The notes: generated by a model not told the origin, from the letters alone. A stretch of 64,000 nucleotides of DNA from Sordariomycetes sp. S80-01Y (GCA_037042185.1 JAXQJY010000027.1:62001-126000); one strand, 5' to 3'. Shown: positions 33,698-44,264, counted from the stretch's first letter. Translations and numbers: made by a program.

Positions 33698-35536
33698 CTA
33701 GTCTCTGTCGGTGTTCTCCATGTGAACCTCTTCTTTCAATACGTCACCTCCCTTGCTATCCTCCGCGGGAAGTTGAATGACAGACTCTTTTGCAGCCGTC
33801 TTGAAATGACGCGCGGGTACCTTAGCTGCATAAAGCTCATCCAGCTTCTGGAAAGACAGCCCCTTTGTTTCAGGGAAAAGATACCAGCCGCCAATGCCAG
33901 CAATCAAGCCAGTTGCCAGAAAGATGAATCCAACCTTGCCTCCAAGGTTTCCGGCATCGGGGTTGATCATGTAAGGCACCGTGAATTGCATGATGAGACC
34001 CCAGACGGAGTTAGTAATGGTAATCAGCCCCTGCGTTGCGGCGCGAAGTCGCATTGTTGCGATCTCAGACGCAAGAACGAATCCCGTGGCACCGATGGAG
34101 AGCTGGTAGATGAGCGCCCAAACGTACAACATCGCTACGATGCCCCAGCCGGCACGTGTTTTGTCGGGAACACAGCCAAGGATGCCAATGATCAGGAGCA
34201 TCAAGCAGAGAACGAACTGGGGTCCCACAATAAGGAAACGCCGCCCGAAGATTTCCGTCAGGGGAAATGCTGCGGTAGATGCAAGGAGCATGACAATGTA
34301 GAGAGCGATCGACGCAGCGAAGTAGTTCTTAATGCCAATGAGCTCAAAGAAGTATGTTGCGTACCCAATGACAAAAGTAGCGCCGATCATCTGCTGAGCC
34401 GACGCAGCAAAGATGGCTGTAAATGTGCGCATGCGGTTGGCTGTGTCGAAGCACTCGGCCTCGAGACTGATGTCAACGCCGAGGAACTTGGTTTTCTTCT
34501 CCGCGGTACCTGCTTCTCGGAGCTCCGAGTTGACTCTGATCTCGTGTTCCATTCGGTTGATTTCGATTTCGTAGAATGCTTCCTCGCTGAAGCCGTAAAT
34601 TCGACGAAGAGCGCGTCTTGCTTCTTCTCTGCGGCCGCGTCGAACAAGCCAGTACGGCGATTCGGGGAAGAACGGCCACACAACCGACAAGATCACTACA
34701 TTGGGACAGGCGTCAGTTTCTCGTGCTCAGGTCTTGGCGAGGTCTTTCTCTCTGATTATCCGACTTACGTGGGAAGATGTACATCGCGACCACAGGTAGC
34801 CACCATTGCCAAACGCCTTCGATGTGGCTGCTGCCCTGAGACACGAGAACGATTGCGGTCTGGCCAAAGACGATGCTAGTATTAAAGAAGCAAAGGAAGA
34901 AGCCGCGAAGCTCCGGTCTACAGGTCTCGCCGATCCAGAGAGGCGAGATGGTAAACATCATGCCGATGGCAATGCCGTTGACACCGCGCCCTGCCAGATG
35001 CATCTTCCAGTCCGGCGCAAGCTGCTGCAAGATGACGCCTGCCACGGAGATGACTGACGCCGCGAGGACCCCCCACTTACGGCCGTACTTCTCAAGAAGC
35101 GGCGCGAAGATGAACGTTGCGACGATTTCGGTGGCCGGAGCGATTGAGTTCCACGCCGAAAGGTAATGGGCGGGTATGAGGTAGGACCCGTCAGCTTGGA
35201 GCAGACCGAACTTCTCCTTGAACTCTGGAAGGGCGGCAAGCTGACCGCCAGCAACAATGTCGAAGCCTTGCATGACAACGCCCATTGATATCCATAGTGC
35301 TGTTCAGCAAGAGGGCGTTAGCAAGGCACAGCTTCTGGTTGGGCGTGAGCAGAGGATTGGATAGCGTACCCCAGAGAGCAAACCGAGACTGGGTTTTGAG
35401 TATAGTCCATTTCTTGCTCGGGTCGACGACCGAATAATCAACGCTGGGGAGAGGTCAGCAAATTTCCATCATCAACTCGAAAGCCCTTTATAGTAAGGGA
35501 CGTGTGGTCGAACACTCACCCGCAAATAAGAGTCAT
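33698..35536 (-). CDS. MFS sugar transporter (sugar porter family, alpha-glucoside/oligosaccharide permease-like)
   Basis: Proton-coupled sugar uptake at the plasma membrane. Exons 35520-35536, 35370-35443, 34769-35299 and 33698-34695 total 1620 nt (539 residues). Sugar-porter signatures are [41 protein letters not shown] after TM6, and PETKGLSF after TM12; twelve membrane segments can be traced. The cytosolic N-terminus is short and the C-terminus carries an acidic tail. The closest general type is the fungal maltose/alpha-glucoside permease group, which also takes up fructosides. It is transcribed divergently from the GH32 gene across a 738-bp promoter containing an inverted repeat that recurs at the regulator/GH172 promoter. 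A TATA box on this strand is at about 35641-35648. I read it as the importer for the substrate of the GH32 and GH172 enzymes. Confidence 0.94.
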
Positions 35537-36274
35537 GATGGATGAAGATTGGATGCTTCAAGCTGTCGTCTAACGAGATGCGAGGGCAGTGGGCTCATAC
35601 ACAAAGGCTTCAAGGCGTGTCAAGAGCTCCCGGAGAGCGTCTTATATAGGGAAAGCAACTGGTATGAAATAACTCAGGGCGGCTCAAGGCGTCGTGCAAC
35701 TCCCACACCACGGCATCGAGTGGTCACCACAGGTCCGGACGTGGCGATGGGGTACGTACCACGTGTCGATGCAGTGTCCACCGACCTGGGGTTGCGACCT
35801 GGGGATAGCGGATCGAGTCATTTTGTGCTGTACCCCATATGATCAGTCATGGCTTCGTGTGGGGAGCCGAACCGCAGAGCCGAAGCCGGTCTAGAGCTCA
35901 GACGCATCGCGGAGGTCATGTTAGCTCCGCGATGCTCTTCCACGCTATCCAATCACATCGCTGGAGTGGCGGCGACGAGTGATGGGGCTGTTCCGATGCT
36001 CCGCTGTCCACACAGTCGTACGCTGTGTCCGATGTGTGGCATTGCCTTTCAACCGCACTCTAGAGGAACATCCCTCTCGCAGTGGGCAGGTGGTTTTGGA
36101 GATCAAACGATGGCATCTGATCCACTTACTCGTGGATTCGGTCAGAAGAACCAGAGGCCCCAATTCCTTAACAATGGCAAAGCTGCCTGCGCGCAAATCG
36201 GTCTGGAACCGACAGTTGCTTTGTTTTTTACTACAAGTATCGAGTAAAAGAAATCCTACGTTGAAGGCGTCGAA
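35537..36274. promoter_or_regulatory. Bidirectional promoter, transporter / GH32
   Basis: The intergenic region serves both divergent genes. Besides the central inverted repeat at 35904-35935 it holds a cluster of four CCG triplets at about 35867-35888, another possible zinc-cluster protein target, and a minus-strand TATA box near 35644. No gene is seen. Confidence 0.75.
35904..35935. promoter_or_regulatory. Inverted-repeat operator 1 (candidate Zn2Cys6 site)
   Basis: GCATCGCGGAG, 10-nt spacer GTCATGTTAG, then CTCCGCGATGC: perfect 11-bp arms. It contains CGG-N14-CCG, the inverted-triplet form used by Gal4-like regulators. It lies almost midway between the two start codons (368 bp and 340 bp away). 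The same core is present at 40152-40173. Confidence 0.8.
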
Positions 36275-38077
36275 ATGTTTGAATCAATCCACAAGAAGCG
36301 CTTCAGTCGGCCCAAAGTGCATTTCTGTGCTCATAGCTGGATCAACGACCCGTGCGCCCCCTACTACGATGCGAAAACCAAGACCTACCACCTTTTCTAC
36401 CAATGTTAGTGGAAGATCGAGCCGGGGAAACCAACGCCTGTTGACTGTTTTGCAGGTAATCCAAAGAGTTGTGATTGGGGTAACATGTCTTGGGGACACA
36501 TCGTGTCTGAAGACATGTTAAGCTGGGCGGAGCACTCGGTATCTCCAGCGCTCCGCCCCGAGACAGCCTATGACATCGAAGGTGTCTTCACAGGCTGCGC
36601 AATACCATCCTCGGACGATGCAGACAGTTCTTTGAGAGTAGTATACTCTTCCGTCAGAGAGCTACCGTTCCATTGGAGTACACCACCGTATCCCCGCAAC
36701 GCCGCTGGACTGTCGATTGCCACTTCTCACGATGGTGGCAAGACATGGATAAAAAGCTCCCAGAACCCCATCCTCGAAGGCGAGCCTGCAGATGTCAAAG
36801 TGTCAGGATTCAGAGACCCTTACGTCACGTCGTCGGAATCTTTGGATATTTTGCTTGGTAAAAATGCCTTGTACGGCCTCATATCGGGTGGCATTGAGGA
36901 GTGCGGGCCGACAACATTTCTCTATGAAATTTCTCGCCAGTCAGCTGAGAACTGGAAGTATCTCAACCCACTGGTAGACGTTCCACTGAGGTTCCAACCT
37001 TCGGAGAAGTGGTCCGGCAATTTCGGAGTCAACTGGGAATGCACCAACCTGATCCAGCTGGAAGCAGGCTCGGTGACAAGGGACTTCCTCGTCATTGGAG
37101 CTGAGGGCGACATCGAGAAGGATCATATTCGAGAAGGCTCTCGAGATGGAACGCTCAAACGCACAGTCCGGAGCCAACTCTGGATGTCAGGGCATCTCGA
37201 AAAGACCGCTACAGGCGCCAAGTTCAAGTACACGCACGGTGGTATCCTCGATCATGGACCGTTGTATGCGGTCAACACATTCTACGATGTCAAATCTGGC
37301 CGTCGCATTGCTTACGGTTGGATACCGGAAGAAGACTTGCCCGGGGAACTTGCGCATCAGAAAGGATGGAACGGATCATTGGCATTGCCGCGTGAGTTGT
37401 TCCTGTTGCGGATTACCAACGTTCTCGGAGCGCTCCATAGTAAGCTCGGCGACATCTATCCGTACGAAGCTGTTACCGAGGCCGATGGTTCAAAAACAGT
37501 GTATACAATCGGAGTGCGGCCGATCTCGGAGATCGACCAACTACGAAAGTCTTGTCAATGCTTCCAGGCAGAGGCACCAATCTCCTGTCCATCCATAGGT
37601 GATACTGGACCTAAGAGACTTTTCCGACCCTCTGCACCTGCTTGGGAGCTCAACGCAACAATTCGGATTACACTGGGCTGCGAGATGGTTGGCTTCCATG
37701 TCAATCACAGCGAAGACCTTAGCACTCGGACCAGTATATACTTCTCGGCAATTAACGAGACTATTGTGATAGACCGTCACGCATCAACTAGTGACGAACG
37801 TATCAACAGGTGTCCCGATGCTGGGCCTTTTACTCTGTTGGAGAAGGACTCTGGTGGTGGGTGTGAAAAGGTTCTGGAGAATATTGATATCCGCATTATA
37901 TCAGACGCAGACATCTTGGAGGTCTTCGTCAATGACCGCTTTGCGCTGGCAACTATGGTATACTCTGATGTTGAGATGCCATGCATATCCGCATTCGCTT
38001 GTGGTGACATGGACAGCGCTGTGTTCGAGGCAGTGAGTCTTTGGGATGGATTACAGACTACACAGGGTCGGTCATGA
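36275..38077 (+). CDS. GH32 fructosidase (invertase/inulinase family), no signal peptide
   Basis: Hydrolyses beta-fructofuranosidic bonds (sucrose, inulin, levan or short fructosides). Exons 36275-36404 and 36456-38077 give 583 residues. The five-bladed propeller motifs are present: SWINDPC (nucleophile D25; the usual Asn-Gly after Pro is Cys-Ala), GFRDPYV (transition-state Asp164) and NWECTNL (acid/base E238). The C-terminal beta-sandwich is also complete (EVFVNDRFALAT). The protein starts MFESIHKKRFSRPKVHF with no signal peptide, so an intracellular enzyme is expected, unlike classic secreted invertases. Donor GTTAGT and acceptor TTTTGCAG define the 51-nt intron, and splicing restores FYQCNPKSCDWGNMSWGH, the family's conserved lead. 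Divergent to the sugar transporter, it is part of the 33.7-41.9 kb cluster. Exact substrate is unknown. Confidence 0.94.
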
Positions 38078-38166
38078 AGCTGCGTTAGACAGCAATGAAG
38101 TAGCCGCCCCAAGAAAAAGTGCAATACAAGTACATAAAGTATCAACACATCGTCCTATGCCTCCAG

Positions 38167-40023
38167 TTATTCCTCGTCAAGGCGTCCAGCTAGGATACTG
38201 TGCATCATTGTCAGCGAGGGACTTGATGCGACAATGTCTCTGTCCACATTGCGCGCTGATTTCAGGCAGTTCCTGAGTCTTGTCCAATTGATTGTGCAAT
38301 TTTCCTTCAGGCATTGTGTCTTTTCCGCCCTCAGAGCTGCCATGGTCGTCATGAACACGGTCGCGCAGAGCGTCCAGCGGTTCACAATGCAGCTGCAAAT
38401 GGAGGTTAGTAGGGTCGGCATCAACTGGATATACGCGTTGAAGAATCTTTCTGCAAACTCTTTGGTCTCCGCAGTGGTAAAACCGTCTTGAATACACTGG
38501 TAGACGGCCGGCCAGTAGATGTTGAGCTTGTAGCAATAATACTGGACTCGTAAGAAGTTGCTGAGGGGCTCCATAGAAGGGAACGACCCGGGCGATGTGA
38601 GAACATCAAAGTCAAACAGACGGTCATCCTCAAAGCGGATGATATCTGGCAGGTAGCTGTACCACTCGTCAAGCTGGCGCTGAAGCTCGAGGGCAACTCC
38701 AGGAGCGTGAGCAATGGTACCATCTGGATTTGTCCTTATAGCTGTGTTGCACCGATGAAGCATCCGTCGAATAGATATTTCCGCCAGGAAGTAGGCCTGT
38801 GTTGTATTGGTCTTCTCTTCTGCCCCACAAGGCGCGCTGGCTGGCGATATTGAGACCATTGGAGAGCTTCCTAGCTCGTTATCCCAGAGCCAGGCACTGC
38901 GGCCATCAGGCAGCGCCGTTTCCTCGTTGTGACTCCAGACTCCGCTTCTCACAGCGTCGAGTTGATCTTGAAGCTCACTTTCAAGAAGAAGCGCCACCCA
39001 ATAAGACCTCTTTATCTGCTCATTCAGCTCCTTGTCTGACGAACTGGTGGCCCTAATTAGATTCTGTACTTTGAATGAGGCCATCATAATGTACTCGTAG
39101 GCCTGGCAGGGCTTCACGAGACAGCAATAGTATATGCTCATCAAGATAAGGCCCTGAACAGCACTTATGCTGGTATCAACCAGGAGAGCCGGCAGCGAAG
39201 CCATGGCCGCTTCAAGGTAGAGAGAACTGTTGTCTCCTGCAGCACGGACCTCCGACGAGCGATCATTCTGGGCCAAAACCCCAATTGCCGCCACCAGAAG
39301 GACCAGGAATGATTCAGGGCCAGGGCTCAACGGTCCGGAGATGGTGCGAATGTAGTGATCCGAAAAGCCGGGTCTCAATATAGGGTACCAAATGTGGACG
39401 TATTCGGAGAATGCCGACAGGGCCCTGAAGGCTTCCTCGTGCTGGATGATTCTCAGGGTCGAAGAACCGGAAATACCTGCCGGTGGGTTGGCTCTCTCAT
39501 GGGCCAGAAGATGTTGCATGAACTGCGGTTCCAGGCCCAAAGTGACCATCATATGGGGAGTGCCCAGAAGCTGGAAAGGCGACTGCTCCTGAACAGTCCA
39601 TTGAGACAGGCCGGGGCTTAGAGGTCTCGGCGGAGCTAGGGGAGCTTGTCCGGAGAACACAGGTGGAGAGGCCCATGACTGCAGAATGCTGCTAACAAGG
39701 TCCAGCCTCTGGTTGACGCCGGACAGCTCGATTTCAATCCTGCTGTGGGCGTTAGACGCTGCCTCTCTCAACTCAGGGCGTCAGTTGTACCTAGACCGCG
39801 GAGCAGAAGGACCCTGCTCATATTCGCACGCCAAACCATGAGTGTGACAGTAGCCGCAGGCCGGACGGCGGCTGTCGCACTTGGTTCTCCTCGAGCGACA
39901 TGTGTTGCATGCCGTCGTCGTCCGAGTTCGCGTTCTCCGCGGCCTGTTCCGGCGGCGACTTTCTGAAGGGTTTTCGGAGGCTGACCCTACGTCCGCTTGC
40001 GCTTCAAATGATTGCTGCTGCAT
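38167..40023 (-). CDS. Zn2Cys6 regulator of the fructoside cluster
   Basis: Pathway-specific activator candidate. Exon 1 (39813-40023) has a basic leader and the zinc cluster with Cys at 39, 42, 49, 56, 59 and 66 (CNTCRSRRTKC, CGYCHTHGLAC). Exon 2 (38167-39764) has the Fungal_trans middle-homology region (AFSEYVHIWYPILRPGFSDHYI, AIGVLAQND, IRRMLHRCN) and ends RLDEE; total 602 residues. In the direct reading a TGA interrupts the frame just after the zinc cluster; a 48-nt intron with donor GTCCTT, branch ACTGAC and acceptor GAG|AG removes it in frame. The donor is weak, so a nonsense mutation is possible but less likely. It lies beside GH32 and is divergent to GH172, with the shared inverted repeat between. 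The layout and size resemble the inulin/sucrose regulators of Aspergillus (InuR-type), though I cannot show orthology. Confidence 0.85.
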
Positions 40024-40151
40024 GTAGACGGATACAAATTGAAAAAGGAAGCACTTGCAACGTCCGATGCTCCGCGACAATGAACCTGACTCTGCGAGTT
40101 ATTGGAATGCCCTGATATTGCCCTTTGAACCGAACGCCAAGACCCACAACA

Positions 40152-40173
40152 GCGGAGGTAAGTTTAGCTCCGC
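40152..40173. promoter_or_regulatory. Inverted-repeat operator 2 (same core as operator 1)
   Basis: GCGGAG, 10-nt spacer GTAAGTTTAG, then CTCCGC. Arms, spacer length, the first two spacer bases (GT) and the last four (TTAG) are the same as in operator 1, and the right half shares the 12-mer TTAGCTCCGCGA. It sits 129 bp from the regulator start and 340 bp from the GH172 start, so it can serve both genes and permit autoregulation. Confidence 0.8.
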
Positions 40174-40513
40174 GAGGGAAGATCCAAGATGTGCCCTCTC
40201 ATATTCGCCTCAGACCAATAGCTCTGGCGTCCGCGAGTCACGCCCTGTGGATCGTTCTCCAAATTCTCCTCACTCTCGACCCATCCACAACGCGTTTCTT
40301 ACAGACGACAAGATCTCCGCTAGGGCGACTGTGATCAATCGTCCCGCAGAACGCAGCTGCAATTTTCAACATCTCCGTTTCTTGCGATTGCCGTCGCCCC
40401 AGATGGACGCCGCCAAGCAGTCGAAGCAAGACGGCCGCAATGGGTATAAGAGACCATGGGGATCCCATCAAGGGCGGTGTGGTAGCCCACCAAGAAGAAC
40501 ATAGCATATCAAC

Positions 40514-41875
40514 ATGGCCAGCATCTCCCAAGGCAATCTGCTCGCGTCCGTCGCCCAACGCAAGGTTGGGCGCACTGCCCGTGTGTCCAGCTACGACCAC
40601 TCAGGCCTCAATGAAGATGCCTTCGTCGTGCTCCCTGGCGAATCTGCCGTCCTCGCAGACATCGAAGGCCCCGGCAAGATCACCCATCTTTGGTTCGTGC
40701 AAACCTGCCGCCGCATCCTTGGCCCAGGTCTTATCCCGTACAGCAAGTCTGGGGTGGCCATGATGGAAATTCATAATGCCCTGGGTCTTAGCTACGAGGA
40801 TAGCGATCCTGATTATTACCGCAAGGTTATTATCAAGATGTACTGGGATGATTCCGAGACCCCGAGCGTGATCGCTCCGATCGGAGACTTCTTCTGTCTG
40901 GGACATTCGATGGCCGCCAACTTCCAATCCCTACCCTTCACCGTCTCCGTCAAGCCTTCGGAAGAGAAGAAGTACGGCGGATCCGCTGCCTTCAACTGCT
41001 ACCTCACCATGCCGTTCAACAGCCGCGCGCGGATCGAAATCGAGAATCAGGGCGAGGACGCCTACTTCCAGTACTTCTACATCGACTACGAGCTGGAGCC
41101 CAAGCCTTACGACCCCAAGGAGCTTCTCTACTTCCACGCTCACTGGCGCCGGGAGAACCCGACCAACGGCTGGGCTCCAAATGCCATGCAGACCAACAGC
41201 CTCGAGACGCAGGTGCCCAACCTCACAGGAGACGGATACACCATCCTTGAGACCACGGGCGCTGGCACTTTCATTGGCTGCAACCAATCCGTGCTGCATC
41301 ACCAAGGCACCTGGTGGGGAGAAGGCGACGACCTCATCTTCATCGACGACGACGAATGGCCGAGCATGCACGGCACTGGCGGCGAAGACTATTTCACCCA
41401 GGGTTGGGGCATGCAGAAGAATGCGTATCCCTTCTGTGGCAGCATCATCCACGAGGAGGACGTCCCGAACCATCAAGTCTCGTACCGATGGCACCTTGCC
41501 GATCCCATCCGCTTCGATAAGAAGATCAAGGTGAACCTGGAGCACGGACACGCCAACCATCTCAGAGACGACTGGTCCACCACGGCGTACTGGTACCAGA
41601 CGCTCCCGGGACCCAAGCTCGACATCCAGCCGGTCGAACAGCGGCTTCCCAACCGCCCCACCGTCAAGCCTCCCCCTGAGCCGGCCGAGAACAGGCCCTT
41701 GACCGACTTGCAGAAGAAGATGGTTGCTCAAAGAGAAGAGAGGCTCCAGGCGTTCGTCGATGACAGGAACAGGTGGCTCCAACGCCGCGCGGCAGACTCG
41801 AAAGAAAGATCCAAGAAGAATACCGAAGTCGCCAAGGATATTAGGAAGAGATTTATGGAATCGTTGCAGAAGTGA
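40514..41875 (+). CDS. GH172 (former DUF2961) glycoside hydrolase, fructofuranosidase/DFA-active type
   Basis: Single-exon gene for a 453-residue protein of the DUF2961 family, now GH172. Family members characterised in bacteria cleave or form alpha-D-fructofuranosides (difructose dianhydride I) and arabinofuranosides. The N-terminal half shows GPGKITHLWF, VIIKMYWDD and PIGDFFCLGH. The catalytic section has QGTWWGEGDDLIFIDDDEWP with E270 and MHGTGGEDYFTQGWG with E291. Both the 21-residue spacing and, as I recall it, the numbering match the two catalytic Glu of the Bifidobacterium enzyme. The last 70 residues are a charged, probably coiled extension (LTDLQKKMVAQREERLQAF ... KDIRKRFMESL), which may drive oligomerisation. 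There is no signal peptide. A TATA box (TATAAG) is at about 40445. Divergent to the Zn2Cys6 regulator, it lies with GH32 and a sugar transporter, which favours a fructoside substrate. Confidence 0.9.
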   Translation: MASISQGNLLASVAQRKVGRTARVSSYDHSGLNEDAFVVLPGESAVLADIEGPGKITHLWFVQTCRRILGPGLIPYSKSGVAMMEIHNALGLSYEDSDPDYYRKVIIKMYWDDSETPSVIAPIGDFFCLGHSMAANFQSLPFTVSVKPSEEKKYGGSAAFNCYLTMPFNSRARIEIENQGEDAYFQYFYIDYELEPKPYDPKELLYFHAHWRRENPTNGWAPNAMQTNSLETQVPNLTGDGYTILETTGAGTFIGCNQSVLHHQGTWWGEGDDLIFIDDDEWPSMHGTGGEDYFTQGWGMQKNAYPFCGSIIHEEDVPNHQVSYRWHLADPIRFDKKIKVNLEHGHANHLRDDWSTTAYWYQTLPGPKLDIQPVEQRLPNRPTVKPPPEPAENRPLTDLQKKMVAQREERLQAFVDDRNRWLQRRAADSKERSKKNTEVAKDIRKRFMESLQK

Positions 41876-43373
41876 TCGAAACCTCACTACTCCCCTCGCA
41901 GCGACCCGCCATCTGCATTCCTTGATGTCGACGGGAGGACAGACAGACTGCGGCGAATACTCTCCTGAATGAGATCGACGTGCACCGTAGATTCGAAATT
42001 GGTGAACATATCGCTACGAGCTGCACGAGAACCAACCAAAAGGTATAATAAAGATATTACTAAACGAGATTTCAAAAGTCCATGAGTAATTCTAGATCCT
42101 TCAAGATTTAATATCACCCCACGTGACTTCTTATTACGAGCCGTCAGCTGGCTGGATCGTCAGAGTTGACCACCTACCCTAGGCCAAGTGTACTCAAGGA
42201 GCCAAAACCCCAAAATTATCCTCCCTACCCTAACAACTATAATGGTGAATAAAAGAAAGTTATTCATTCATCGAGTTACCCATATTTTAGACGGGGTCTA
42301 ATCCAACTCATGATTATTCTCTTCTTTACGGAGCCAATGAATTACGACCGTGCCGCTGGCATGAGTTTCCGGCAAGTTAACTCCAGATCACGATAATTTA
42401 AATTCGCCTACAATCGGGGGTCTGCAATCCGTGGTCGAAGCTGAGTGGCGACGGGTGTGCTAGATCGTGAGATCGGGCTACTTATGTCAATGTCACATTG
42501 CTACTGGGGAATAGTGCTACTTAAGCAGCAACGTACACCCCCCTCCACCCCCCAGCGGCTAATTATGTCAACATCCCGACCCTGATGACGATTATTGAGT
42601 TTCGCAATGTTTACTAATTAAGCCCTCGGTCATTCATCACATGCTGCTGCTGAAGACGATTGCTATGGAACACCCGACTTTTACGGGCAGGTTTGACGAA
42701 GACCGGCCCAATTGCTCACACTGGCGAAGGAAGTGATCGATACTGATGAGGCTGTCCATAACCGAAAAATTGCCCACTGACTTCTACCCTGCCTTACTCT
42801 CTCGTTGCAACCCCAGTGCCTTCCTCCGGTCGCCCAGCGGATTATAGGTGATTATAGGTGCAGATTTCGCGGCAATATTTTGACGGCTACGATCCCACCT
42901 TCTCTTGCGCCACCGTCAAAGATGCAGACAGAGCGATAGGGTCTCAAGATTCACTGTGTCGATGAGGAAGCTGGACCTAGAGTGTAGGGGGTAGTGACGC
43001 TATGAGCGCTTGTATACGGTACTGTCGAGCGGGAATATTAGGATGCCAACCTTCTACCCGTAGGTCTAAGTCTTGGCCCTGGCCAACATGAACGCACCAG
43101 CCGAGGAGGTGCCTCGACCCACTTGGCCTGGCCACTGCTGTGTATATATAACGGGGACCTTCGTCCTCCTGACTTGGGCAGTAGTCTGGTTTAATTGACG
43201 CTCCGAAGTTCTCAGGTGAGATCTTTCATTGATATTTGACAGATATTACATTCAGAAATAGCGACTGTTTTGTTTCATCGTCGCCAACTCCCGATTCCAA
43301 ACACTCGTTGCATCTCACTTTTATTTCCCCACACCATTAATCTGCTCAGCCATCTAAACCTTTCGACGCAAAC
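41876..43373. other. Intergenic, promoter of MBL-fold gene 1
   Basis: About 1.5 kb without a recognised gene. A short direct repeat (GATTATAGGTGATTATAGGTG) lies near 42840. A strong TATA box (TATATATAA) is at 43142. A possible 5'UTR intron (GTGAGATC...ATTCAG, about 43216-43255) precedes the start codon at 43374. Confidence 0.55.
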
Positions 43374-44264
43374 ATGGCGACCCCTCTCCCACTTCGATTT
43401 GCTGTCCACGTAGCGCCTCCTATTCCTTGTGTTGACTTCATCAGCAAGGTCGACAAAGGACACACGTGGTCGCCCATATCCTGTACTTTGGTGTACTCGG
43501 AGACGGAAGCGGTCCTCGTCGACACGCCCATCACCACCAACCAGACCAGAGACCTGATCGCGTGGATCGAGACAGTCGCGCCGAACAGAAACCTTTCATA
43601 CATCTACATCACCCACGGTCACGCGGACCACTTCTTGGGCCTTACGCAGCTCCTTCAGCGTTGGCCCGGGGCAGTTCCCCTGGCTACTGAGGCCACTATT
43701 GCCCACATCGAGCACCAGCTTGACGAGAAAACTTTCACAAACACTTGGGAGGCATTCTTTCCCGGGGGCCAGATCTTTAAGCCCATTACCAAGCCCAAGC
43801 CCCTGACAGGGAGCAACGAGTTCCACCTACAGAGCCGCTGGCTCTTCCAGGCCGTTGAAGTTGGACATTCCGATACGTACGATTCCACCATCCTCTGGGT
43901 GCCTGACATCAAACTCGCTGTTTGTGGCGATGTCGTTTACGGTGACGTTCATCAGATGCTCCTCGAGGCCAACACGAAGCCCAAAAGAGAGGAATGGATT
44001 CGGGCGGTAGAGAAGGTTGAAGCTTTGAATCCAGTGTATGTCGTGCCCGGCCACAGGAAGGCCGAAGAATCGGACGGAGCATGGCATCTAGCTTATACGA
44101 AGAAGTATCTCTTGGATTGGGGCAGGATTCTTCGGGCCTCTCCCAAGGACCCAGAAGAGCTCTACACGGAAATGATCAAGCTGTACCCTCACAGGTTCAA
44201 TCGAATGCCCGTACTTTGGAACGCTGGAGGCGCTTTCCAAGTCCCCGAGCGGTCCAGAGTGTAG
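43374..44264 (+). CDS. Metallo-beta-lactamase-fold hydrolase 1
   Basis: Intronless, 296 residues. The zinc-binding motif HGHADH is at 81-86, preceded by VLVDTPITTNQTRDLIAWIE, the usual second-strand motif. A third zinc ligand His is in EVGHSDTYDST, a bridging Asp in CGDVVYGD, and the last His in VVPGHRK. This is a complete binuclear MBL site of the flavonoid-/lactonase-like type; it could hydrolyse a lactone or thioester. The protein is cytosolic (no signal). It is clearly paralogous to the MBL protein at 49598-50479: both start with a short strand then WSPI(S/C)CTL, and both share the GD(V/I)VYG and PGH blocks. It opens a region with two tautomerases and an enone reductase. Transcription is away from the GH172 gene, so it seems a separate unit from the sugar cluster. 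Confidence 0.9.
   Translation: MATPLPLRFAVHVAPPIPCVDFISKVDKGHTWSPISCTLVYSETEAVLVDTPITTNQTRDLIAWIETVAPNRNLSYIYITHGHADHFLGLTQLLQRWPGAVPLATEATIAHIEHQLDEKTFTNTWEAFFPGGQIFKPITKPKPLTGSNEFHLQSRWLFQAVEVGHSDTYDSTILWVPDIKLAVCGDVVYGDVHQMLLEANTKPKREEWIRAVEKVEALNPVYVVPGHRKAEESDGAWHLAYTKKYLLDWGRILRASPKDPEELYTEMIKLYPHRFNRMPVLWNAGGAFQVPERSRV

Noticed and set aside
33722-34879. 385-codon plus-strand ORF
   Set aside because: It is the antisense of the MFS sugar transporter.
40931-41887. 318-codon minus-strand ORF
   Set aside because: It is the antisense of the GH172 gene; Val/Leu/Glu-rich shadow composition.
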